The notes beneath the pieces were generated by a model. The model saw nothing but the letters and a program-made list of their open reading frames with translations. It did not search any database and was not told the origin of the DNA. From assembly GCF_000576635.1 (NCBI RefSeq), contig NZ_AVFL01000024.1, positions 60,654 through 124,653 of the forward strand: 64,000 nt of DNA, read 5' to 3'. The DNA is from Skermanella stibiiresistens SB22 (GTDB taxonomy: Bacteria; Pseudomonadota; Alphaproteobacteria; Azospirillales; Azospirillaceae). The position numbers and the translations under genes are program-made. This document shows positions 1 through 6,990 of this stretch, one piece after another; position 1 is the stretch's first letter; each line of letters starts with the position of its first letter.

Positions 1-426
1 ATCGAGCTTGAGCCGCCCTCCCACGATGTCGGGATCTTCGCCGACCGGATGCGGCTGCGGCAGATCCTGGACAACCTGCTGTCCAACGCGGTCAAATTCA
101 CACCCGCCGGCGGCTTGATCGGCGTGACGGTGGAGCGCGACGCCGCCAGCCGGACCGTCATCATCGTCAGCGACACCGGCATCGGCATCCCCGCCGCCGA
201 TCTGGCGCGGGTCTTCCTGCCGTTCGAACAATCCGACAGCAAGTTGGCCCGTCAGGCGCAGGGAACCGGGCTGGGCCTGCCGCTGGTCCGCCAATTGGTG
301 GACCGGCACGGCGGCACCGTCAGGATGTCGAGCGAGCCCGGCGTCGGAACCGAGGTGGTGATCGAATTGCCGGCCGAGCGCGCCTTGGTCGGCGAGAAGG
401 CGTCGCTATCCTCACGCTCGGTCTGA
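1..426 (+). CDS. Sensor histidine kinase, C-terminal part (5' end outside window)
   Basis: The reading frame is open from base 1, so only the ATP-binding (HATPase_c) domain is seen. Visible motifs are the N box (LRQILDNLLSNAVKFTP), the G1 box (DTGIGIPAADL), an F-box-like stretch (FLPFEQSD) and the G2 box (GTGLGLPLVRQLV). These are typical of a catalytically competent, membrane-associated hybrid or PAS-type kinase. The sensor, the phospho-acceptor histidine and any receiver partner lie upstream and cannot be judged. The protein ends about 40 residues after the G2 box with no receiver domain. It is tail-to-tail with the methyltransferase gene. Confidence 0.9.
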   Translation: MELEPPSHDVGIFADRMRLRQILDNLLSNAVKFTPAGGLIGVTVERDAASRTVIIVSDTGIGIPAADLARVFLPFEQSDSKLARQAQGTGLGLPLVRQLVDRHGGTVRMSSEPGVGTEVVIELPAERALVGEKASLSSRSV

Positions 427-460
427 GCCGATCCGAATCGACCACTGGCCAAACAGTCGG

Positions 461-1264
461 TCAATCCGCTGAAAAAGCCGGCAGGCCCGGCAGGGACGGC
501 CCCTGGACCTCCGCCTCCAGCAGCGCCCGCACCACCGGCGACTCGATGGTGCGGAAAGCGACGTGAAGCTCCTCGGTCAGCGACACCAATTCCAGCCCCT
601 CGATCGCCAGGCAATGCTCCAGGCTAAACTGGCTGTGCAGCCGGATATGGCCGTTGCGGGGCCGCGCGTACCACCAGCCCAGTCCTTGGTCGCGGATGTC
701 GTCCGGCTGGATCAGGGTGCTGAGCAGCAGGGCGCCGCGTGGGGCGAGGAGACCGGCGAGTTCGCCGAACAGGGCCCGCTGGTCAGGGACGTGCTCGATC
801 ACCTCGAAGCAGGTCACCAAATCGAAGCGCCGTTCCGGGGCGGGCCTGCCATCGCCGTGGAACGGGTCGCAGGACAGCGCTTCCCGGAACCCCCGGTCAC
901 GCAGCAGCCGCGCCAGCAGGCCGTTGCCGCCTCCCCAGTCCAGGACGGCGAGCGTCTCCCGCAGGGACCCGACGATTCCGTCGATCAGGCCGGCGTTGCG
1001 GGCGGGACGGTCATAGGTGAACGGCGGATCGGCCAGTACGTAGTCATCGTTGTAGATCCGCCGCTGGAAGTCCTCGGAAGTCCAATCGTCCAGACAAGGC
1101 GTCCAGATGTGGTCACAGATCGGGCAGGCCCAGTAACGCACCATCATGCCCGTGTCGGCGAACATCCGCCGACCTTCGAAGGCGTCGTTGCAACTCTCGC
1201 CGAACTCGATTTGACCTATTTCGTATCCGGGGTTACGGCAGCAGGGACACGGACGTGATTGCAA
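461..1264 (-). CDS. Class I SAM-dependent methyltransferase with N-terminal zinc-ribbon-like cysteines
   Basis: This 267-residue protein has paired cysteines near its N terminus (CPCC, residues 6-9) and again around residues 47-50 (CPIC), suggesting a small zinc-binding module. A Rossmann methyltransferase core follows, with glycine motif I (VLDWGGGNGLLARLL) and the acidic/post-motif stretch FDLVTCFEVIEHV. This layout is common in C-methyltransferases and in glycan or natural-product tailoring enzymes; the substrate cannot be read from sequence. The start is TTG, chosen because GAGGTG lies six bases upstream and the cysteine motif begins immediately after it. It is transcribed away from a terminator at 1411-1446, so it has its own promoter in roughly 1265-1410. 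Confidence 0.82.
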   Translation of the reverse strand: MQSRPCPCCRNPGYEIGQIEFGESCNDAFEGRRMFADTGMMVRYWACPICDHIWTPCLDDWTSEDFQRRIYNDDYVLADPPFTYDRPARNAGLIDGIVGSLRETLAVLDWGGGNGLLARLLRDRGFREALSCDPFHGDGRPAPERRFDLVTCFEVIEHVPDQRALFGELAGLLAPRGALLLSTLIQPDDIRDQGLGWWYARPRNGHIRLHSQFSLEHCLAIEGLELVSLTEELHVAFRTIESPVVRALLEAEVQGPSLPGLPAFSAD

Positions 1265-1410
1265 AACGACACCTCGGGCGGGCGATGATGATACCTATGG
1301 TCAAATCCATAGTGCCGCGTTCCTGAGTATCGGAATATGATTAATAGTTTCAATCGATCGGAAAAACCGTGTCGATCCGCCGCGTGTCGGCACCGCCGGA
1401 ACACGAAAAC

Positions 1411-1446
1411 GCCAGAGGAGCCCCCGGGCATGGGGGCTCCTCTGGC
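1411..1446 (-). terminator. Strong rho-independent terminator after the 72-residue gene
   Basis: There is a perfect 15-bp stem (GCCAGAGGAGCCCCC and its complement) around a six-base loop. On the minus strand it is followed by GTTTTCGTGT. It lies 40 bp beyond the stop of the 1487-1705 gene, so that gene is its likely client. Confidence 0.85.
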
Positions 1447-1486
1447 GCTCGAACCAAACTCGGCGAGACTGGGTTTTACCTGGCGC

Positions 1487-1705
1487 TCAAGCCGACAGCC
1501 GCATCGGGGCGACATCCTCGGCGGCGGACAGCGTCCGCAACTTGTCCTGATAGGCCACCCACAGCGGGCGGATGGCGTCCAGGCACTCGCCGACATGGGA
1601 CGAATGGGTCTGCTTGAGGACCTGATCGCGCGCGGTGGCGTACTCGGCGTAGATCTGGTCGAGGGGGGACATCGGGGACGATGGCGCTGCGGATGGGAGG
1701 GTCAT
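1487..1705 (-). CDS. Small protein of unknown function (72 aa)
   Basis: The short frame has G/C-rich third positions. Its product is mainly helical and charged in the second half (DQIYAEYATARDQVLKQ, LDAIRPLWVAYQDKL). It has no signal peptide, membrane segment or recognisable motif. An alternative start is Met12. The textbook terminator directly downstream is the best evidence that this is a transcribed gene. Neighbours give no functional hint. No family recognised. Confidence 0.6.
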   Translation of the reverse strand: MTLPSAAPSSPMSPLDQIYAEYATARDQVLKQTHSSHVGECLDAIRPLWVAYQDKLRTLSAAEDVAPMRLSA

Positions 1706-1926
1706 GGCTGGTCTGGCTCTGTGTCTGCGATATCCTTATTGTGATTAGAAAGGAATTTAGGAGCCGTTAATGGCCTCGATCGCGACAAGGATAATTAGTG
1801 GTATGACCAAGCGGGAAAGACGCGAATTCATGACAATTGATATATTCCATGCCCATGGTCAAGAAATAGGCAATGACTACCAAGGCGCCATCCGTGGTGA
1901 ATTCATGCGAACTTTGGTGGCCATCA

Positions 1927-2445
1927 ATGCCGGATGAGTCCCGACCCCTGATCCTGACGCTCAAGCTCGACCAGCCCTCGTTCGAGCGTCTCGACGCCCT
2001 GCGGCGGGAACACTTTCCGGTCGAGCGCAACTTCCTGCCGGCCCACCTGACGCTGTTCCACCACCTGCCGGGCGGCGACCCCGGCGCCATCGCCGCGACG
2101 CTGCGGGGCGAAATGGCGAATACCCCGCCGCCCAACCTGCGCGCCATCGGATGGCGCTTTCTCGGCAAAGGCGTCGCCCAAGGTTTCGACGCCCCCGCCC
2201 TGGTGGCGTTCCGCGCCCGCTTGGCCGCCCGCTGGAGCGACCACCTGACCCCCCAGGACAGGCAGCCGCCCAAGCCCCATGTCACGATCCAGAACAAGGC
2301 CGATCCCGCCGCGGCACGCGCCTTGTTCCAGCGGCTCCAGGCCATGTTCGAACCGTTCGACGCGACGGGGGAGGGGGTATTGCTGTGGCGCTACCTGGGC
2401 GGTCCCTGGGAGCCCTTGGGCGAGTTCCCCTTCGCCGTTCCCTAG
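1927..2445 (+). CDS. 2H phosphoesterase, 2'-5' RNA ligase family
   Basis: The product is about 172 residues. It carries the two H-x-T-x signatures of the 2H phosphoesterase fold, HLTLF near residue 40 and HVTIQ near residue 118, about 78 residues apart as expected. Family members act on 2',3'-cyclic or 2'-5' RNA phosphodiester bonds (ThpR/LigT) or related nucleotides; the physiological substrate is unknown. I chose ATG 1927 over the in-frame ATG at 1873 because the earlier 18 residues are not family-like. The gene ends tail-to-tail with the epoxide hydrolase gene, overlapping it by four bases. Confidence 0.82.
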   Translation: MPDESRPLILTLKLDQPSFERLDALRREHFPVERNFLPAHLTLFHHLPGGDPGAIAATLRGEMANTPPPNLRAIGWRFLGKGVAQGFDAPALVAFRARLAARWSDHLTPQDRQPPKPHVTIQNKADPAAARALFQRLQAMFEPFDATGEGVLLWRYLGGPWEPLGEFPFAVP

Positions 2446-3623
2446 CCGTCGCTCCCTTGGCCCCGAAGCGGCTTGAAGAACGCCCGGATCTCCGCCGCCA
2501 GCGCGTCGGGTTGCTCCATCGCGGCGAAGTGTCCGCCACGCTCCATGACGCTCCAGCGCTGGATATCGGTGAAAACGCGGGCCGCCATCGAGCGCGGTGG
2601 TCGCAGGATCTCGGTCGGAAACTGGCAATAGCCCGTCGGCACATCGACCGTCCCGCCATCGGGGATCGGCCAGGGCCCGTGCATTCGGGCATAATACGGC
2701 CAGAACGATGACCCGATCGCGCCGGTGAACCAGTACAGCCCGATATTGGCGAGCAGGTGGTCGCGGCTGAACACCGACAGCACGTCGCCGCCGCAGTCGG
2801 ACCACGCTCGGAACTTCTCGACGATCCAGGCCGCCAGCCCCGCCGGACTGTCGGTCAGGCCAAAGGCCAGCGTCTGGGGCCGCGTGCCCTGGATCCACTG
2901 ATAGCCGGTCTCCTCCTTCATGAAGACCGACAACTCGTCCAGATAGCGCCGCTCGTCGGGCGTCGGGGAGGCGACCGCCGCCAAGTCGCGTTTCAGCGGC
3001 AGGAGGTTCAGGTGGACGCCCACCACGTTCGCCGCGTTGGTGTGGCCTATCCTGGACGTGATGAACGACCCCCAGTCGCCGCCCTGCGCGGCGAACCGGT
3101 CATATCCCAGAACCTCCGTCATCAACTGGACGAAGCGTTCCGCGATCTCCTCCGCGCCAAACCGTTTCTGGCCCGGCGCGAACGACAGCCCGAAGCCCGG
3201 CAGGGACGGCGCCACCACGGTGAAGGCGTCGGCCGGATCGCCGCCGAAGGACGCCGGATCGGTCAGGCGCGGGATCAGGTCCATGAACTCGAACACCGAG
3301 CCCGGCCAGCCATGCGACAGCAGCAGCGGCAGGGCGGGCCTGCCTGGAGCACCCTTGCCGGGGACATGGAGGAAGTGCAGGTCGACGCCATCCAGGGCCA
3401 CCTTGTACTGGGGGAAGGCGTTCAGCCTCGCCTCCTGCGCCCGCCAGTCGAACCCATCCCGCCAGTAATCCACGAAGTCGCGCATCCAGGCGACGTCGGT
3501 TCCGAAGGCCCAGGGCTCGCCGGGCGCCTGATCGGGAAACCGCGTCAGGCGCAGGCGGTCGCGCAGGTCCGCGATGGCCTCATCGGGCACGCGCAGGGTG
3601 AAGGGTGTCGGCGTCACTGGCAT
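2442..3623 (-). CDS. Epoxide hydrolase (EHN-type alpha/beta hydrolase)
   Basis: This 393-residue protein opens with the epoxide hydrolase N-terminal (EHN) region and continues as an alpha/beta hydrolase. Recognisable elements are the oxyanion loop HGWPGSVFEFM, the nucleophile elbow GGDWGSFIT with Asp as nucleophile, a lid-region tyrosine around YWFTGAIGSSFWPYY, and the C-terminal catalytic His in RGGHFAAMEQP. This is the microsomal/juvenile-hormone-type family, hydrolysing epoxides to diols. No signal peptide is seen, so it is probably cytoplasmic. It is monocistronic, divergent from the chemoreceptor gene. Confidence 0.9.
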   Translation of the reverse strand: MPVTPTPFTLRVPDEAIADLRDRLRLTRFPDQAPGEPWAFGTDVAWMRDFVDYWRDGFDWRAQEARLNAFPQYKVALDGVDLHFLHVPGKGAPGRPALPLLLSHGWPGSVFEFMDLIPRLTDPASFGGDPADAFTVVAPSLPGFGLSFAPGQKRFGAEEIAERFVQLMTEVLGYDRFAAQGGDWGSFITSRIGHTNAANVVGVHLNLLPLKRDLAAVASPTPDERRYLDELSVFMKEETGYQWIQGTRPQTLAFGLTDSPAGLAAWIVEKFRAWSDCGGDVLSVFSRDHLLANIGLYWFTGAIGSSFWPYYARMHGPWPIPDGGTVDVPTGYCQFPTEILRPPRSMAARVFTDIQRWSVMERGGHFAAMEQPDALAAEIRAFFKPLRGQGSDG

Positions 3624-3822
3624 TTATCCTCCCATGAACGGATTTCCCGCGCCGTTTCGCGCGCGTTGTCGGGTGATGGTAAAGGGACATTTCAAATAAC
3701 TGACAAAAAACAGACGCACACGAACGTCATACTAAAATCGTCATACGCGCGGCTGGACGGTGATGCCTATGAATTGGGCGCACCGGCCGCCGCGTCCGGA
3801 TCTCATTGGAACGGATATCGCC

Positions 3823-5388
3823 ATGCTCGCCCTCTTCCGCCGAAGCTTCGCCGTGCAGGCCCTCGCGCAGATCACCATCCTCCTGATCGCCCTCGCGGCG
3901 GTGACCATAGTGGGCCTGTCGACGATGTCGCGGAACATGGCGCGGGAGGAACTCGCCGACAGGGCCAGGCTGCTCGCGACCATCGTGTCGGGCGGCAGTG
4001 GCGAAATGATGTGGAACATGGACAATCAGGCCGCCGTGGGTTTGCTGGGGGCGCTGGCCTCGGATCGCGACTATGTCTACAGCCGGCTGACCGTGGGCAA
4101 GGGCGAGGTCTTCGCGTCGCATGGCGACACCGGCAACGCGGCCTCCGATTTGGTCGTCGAAAGCGCTCCGGTGATGTACGGCGCTGGCGACAAGCGCAAG
4201 AGCATCGGCACGCTGGAACTGGCGGTCAGCCCGAAAGGCGTCTTCGCCAAGATCGCCCACACGACCGACAGGATCGTCCTGGTCGGCGCCATCGCGCTGG
4301 TCTGCCTGTTGCTGGCCTTCACCCTGATCCTGCGGCGGATCACCCGTCCGATCGAGATCATGACCACGACCATGACGGCGCTGGCCGATGGCGATACCGC
4401 CGCCCATATTCCGGCGACCCGCCGCCTGGACGAGATCGGCCGCATGGCCAAGGCGGTCGCCACCTTCCGCGACAACGCGATCGCGAAGATCCAGCTCGAA
4501 ATGGATCGCGAGCGCCTGAAGCGCGAGGCCGAGATCGAACGCCGGCAGTCGCTGCGGATGGTCGCCGCCAGCTTCGAATCGGAGGTCAGCGGCGTGCTGG
4601 GATTGCTTGGGACCACCGCGTCGGCGATGACCTCCTCGGCCAGCGTCGTCCAGGGCACGGCGGACGACAACAATAGTCTTTCCGGCGCCGCCTCGGTCGC
4701 AGCCGACCGGGTCAGCGCCAACGTCCAAACAGTCGCCGCGGCGGTCGAGCAGTTGGCGGCCTCCATCCGCGAGATCGCGTCGCGGTCGTTGAACTCCCAC
4801 ACCGTCTCGATCGAGGCGGCGCGGCGCGCCCAGGACGCGGTCGAGAAGGTCAAGAACCTCGTCGGCGCCGCCAGCAGGATCGGCGACGTGGTGACCCTGA
4901 TCAACTCGATCGCGGCGCAGACCAACCTGCTCGCCCTCAACGCCACGATCGAGGCGGCGCGCGCCGGAGACGCCGGCAAGGGTTTCGTGGTGGTCGCGAA
5001 CGAGGTCAAGCAACTGGCGGCGCAGACCGCCCGCGCCACGGGCGAGATCTCCCAACATATCGGGGCGATCCAGGCCTCGACCGGCGGGACCGCCGCCGAC
5101 ATCACGGAAGTCGCCAACATCATCGGCAGCGTCTCCCAGATCAGTTCGGTCATCGCCGCCGCCGTCGAGCAGCAGAACGCGGCCACCTCGGAGATCAGCC
5201 GCGCCGTGACCAGCGCAGCCCAGGGCACCCAGGAGCTTCAGGAGAATGTCCGCGACGTCGCCAGTTCGGCCGAACGGAACGGCGCCGCCGCCGTCGTCCT
5301 GATGGGCTCCATTCATAGCCTCCAGCAATCCTTCGACACGCTCCAGTCCGGCGTTCGCGGCTTCGTCTCGAAGCTGGAAGCCGCCTGA
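3823..5388 (+). CDS. Methyl-accepting chemotaxis protein
   Basis: This is a 521-residue transmembrane chemoreceptor. TM1 is about residues 12-32, followed by a small periplasmic sensor of about 115 residues (including EMMWNMDNQ), TM2 at about 150-170, HAMP at about 170-224 (ITRPIEIM to [13 protein letters not shown]), and a cytoplasmic signalling domain. The kinase-contacting hairpin is intact ([20 protein letters not shown], then [15 protein letters not shown]). I set the start at ATG 3823, just before TM1; an in-frame ATG at 3760 would add 21 unlikely residues. The sensor region closely resembles that of the histidine kinase encoded 16 bp downstream, suggesting both detect the same or a similar cue. 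No C-terminal pentapeptide tether is visible. Confidence 0.93.
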   Translation: MLALFRRSFAVQALAQITILLIALAAVTIVGLSTMSRNMAREELADRARLLATIVSGGSGEMMWNMDNQAAVGLLGALASDRDYVYSRLTVGKGEVFASHGDTGNAASDLVVESAPVMYGAGDKRKSIGTLELAVSPKGVFAKIAHTTDRIVLVGAIALVCLLLAFTLILRRITRPIEIMTTTMTALADGDTAAHIPATRRLDEIGRMAKAVATFRDNAIAKIQLEMDRERLKREAEIERRQSLRMVAASFESEVSGVLGLLGTTASAMTSSASVVQGTADDNNSLSGAASVAADRVSANVQTVAAAVEQLAASIREIASRSLNSHTVSIEAARRAQDAVEKVKNLVGAASRIGDVVTLINSIAAQTNLLALNATIEAARAGDAGKGFVVVANEVKQLAAQTARATGEISQHIGAIQASTGGTAADITEVANIIGSVSQISSVIAAAVEQQNAATSEISRAVTSAAQGTQELQENVRDVASSAERNGAAAVVLMGSIHSLQQSFDTLQSGVRGFVSKLEAA

Positions 5389-5404
5389 CCCCAAAGCGGC
5401 TGCG

Positions 5405-6958
5405 GTGGCCGCCGTGGTGCCGCTCCGTCACAGTCTGCTGGCGCGGACGCTGGCGGTCATCTGCCTGCCGCTGATGGTGGCCGTGGCCATCGCCGTGTTG
5501 GCCGCCATCACCTTCACCAGCCGTGACGCCGCCAACGCCCTGGACGACCGCGCGCGCCGGATCGCGGGCATCCTGGCGGGCGCCGCCGCCGAGATCCTGT
5601 GGAACGTGGACGACATGGCGGCGCGCGCCTTGCTGCAACCGGTCGCCAACGATCCCGATTTCCTCAGCGTCGCCATCCTCGACGCCAGCGGCGCGCCCTT
5701 CGCCGCCTTGGGTGATGTCGCCGCGGCGGCGGGCAAGGACGATGTGGACGAACGGGTCACGCTGGAGCATCATCCGCCCGGCCGATCGGCGGCGCGGCCG
5801 ATCGGCACGCTCGAGCTTCGTCTATCCGGCCGCCGCGCCGCCGAATTGGCCGCCGACCGCGCCCGCGCCATAGCCTTGGCCGGCGCCGTCCTGCTGACCG
5901 TGGTGGCGGCCACGCTGCTCCTCATCCTGCGCGGCGTGACCGAGCCGGTGCGGGCCATGACGCTGGCGATGTCGGAATTGGCGGCCAGCCGGACATCGAT
6001 CGAGATTCCAGCCCGGGGTCGCCGCGACGAGATCGGGCACATGGCCGCGGCCCTGGCGACCCTCCGTGAGCACGAGGACGAGCGCCTCCGCTTCATCGGC
6101 AGGCAGTCGCACCTGATGGAGGAGATCGAGCGGACGGTGGAGGAGCGCACCGCCGAACTCCAAGCGGCGCTGGACACCCTGCGGCTCGCCCAGGGCGAGC
6201 TGGTCCGGACCGAGAAGATGGCGGCCTTGGGTGGCATGGTGGCGGCCATGGCCCACGAGATCAACACGCCGCTCGGCAACAGCCTGACCGTCGCCACCAC
6301 GCTGGCCGACGAGATCGAGCGGTTCCAGGCGATGGTGGCCGGCAAGGAACTGCGCCGCTCGGCGCTGCGCGAGGCGTCGGAGAGCTTCGCCACGGGCGGG
6401 CGGCTGCTGGTCGCCAACCTGACGCGGGCCGCCGAATTGATCGGCAGCTTCAAGCGGGTCGCGGTAGATCAGACCAGCGAGTTGCGGCGCGGGTTCGATC
6501 TGGCCGGCGTCTGCGGCGAGATCGTCACGACACTGTGGCCCAGTCACAAGAATTCCGGCGTCCGGATCGACTTGGCGGTGCCGCCCGACATCGTCATGGA
6601 CAGCTACCCGGGGGCCCTTGGCCAAGTGCTCGGCAACCTGGTCGTCAACGCGTTCATCCACGCCTTCGACGGCGTTCCGCCCGGCACCATCCGGATCGTG
6701 GCCACCCCGGCGGACGGCGGTGATGTCGTGATGATCGAGGTCATCGACGATGGCCGCGGCATCCCCGCCGCTGACCTGCCGAGGATCTTCGATCCCTTCT
6801 TCACCACCAAACTGGGCTTCGGCGGCAGCGGGCTCGGCTTGCACATCACCTACGCGCTGGTCAGCCGCGTGCTGGGTGGCAGGATCACCGTCGCCAGCCG
6901 CCCCGGGGAGGGTACCCGCTTCACCATGACGCTCAACCGCGTGGCGCCACGCGGTTGA
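5405..6958 (+). CDS. Transmembrane sensor histidine kinase paired with the upstream chemoreceptor
   Basis: The 517 residues read: TM1 about 12-35, periplasmic sensor about 40-150, TM2 about 156-176, HAMP about 177-228, a coiled coil, the H box (AHEINTPLGNSLT, His284), then HATPase with N box (GQVLGNLVVNAFIHAF), DDGRGIPAADL, PFFTTK and GSGLGLHITYALV. The H box is of the AHEINTPL type seen in DctB-like kinases. The start is GTG 5405; two further GTG codons follow in frame. It lies 16 bp behind the chemoreceptor and is probably co-transcribed with it. No cognate DNA-binding regulator is adjacent; the convergent receiver-EAL protein is a candidate partner. The last residues and stop lie inside a 54-bp perfect palindrome. 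Confidence 0.92.
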   Translation: MAAVVPLRHSLLARTLAVICLPLMVAVAIAVLAAITFTSRDAANALDDRARRIAGILAGAAAEILWNVDDMAARALLQPVANDPDFLSVAILDASGAPFAALGDVAAAAGKDDVDERVTLEHHPPGRSAARPIGTLELRLSGRRAAELAADRARAIALAGAVLLTVVAATLLLILRGVTEPVRAMTLAMSELAASRTSIEIPARGRRDEIGHMAAALATLREHEDERLRFIGRQSHLMEEIERTVEERTAELQAALDTLRLAQGELVRTEKMAALGGMVAAMAHEINTPLGNSLTVATTLADEIERFQAMVAGKELRRSALREASESFATGGRLLVANLTRAAELIGSFKRVAVDQTSELRRGFDLAGVCGEIVTTLWPSHKNSGVRIDLAVPPDIVMDSYPGALGQVLGNLVVNAFIHAFDGVPPGTIRIVATPADGGDVVMIEVIDDGRGIPAADLPRIFDPFFTTKLGFGGSGLGLHITYALVSRVLGGRITVASRPGEGTRFTMTLNRVAPRG

Positions 6959-6972
6959 GCGTCATGGTGAAG
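6919..6972. repeat. 54-bp perfect palindrome over the kinase stop codon
   Basis: The two 27-bp arms are exact reverse complements with no spacer (centre between 6945 and 6946, GTGGC|GCCAC). The left arm encodes the last residues of the kinase; the right arm extends into the 32-bp gap before the convergent EAL-protein gene. In RNA it would form a very stable hairpin on either strand and could act as a bidirectional transcription barrier. Neither side has a proper U-tract, so it is not a classical intrinsic terminator. Pairing stops at 6918/6973. Confidence 0.9.
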
Positions 6973-6990
6973 GTGCAGGGAAAGGCGCCG

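Noticed and set aside
3725..3747. Direct repeat CGTCATAC spaced by six bases upstream of the chemoreceptor
   Set aside because: Only two short copies; no matching promoter pattern (including flagellar-type) could be supported.
2757..4676. 639-codon plus-strand frame across the epoxide hydrolase and chemoreceptor genes
   Set aside because: The product is low-complexity Arg/Gly/Ala-rich and contradicts two clear genes in other frames.
3727..5394. 555-codon frame antisense to the chemoreceptor
   Set aside because: Asp/Arg/Gly-rich shadow with no family features.
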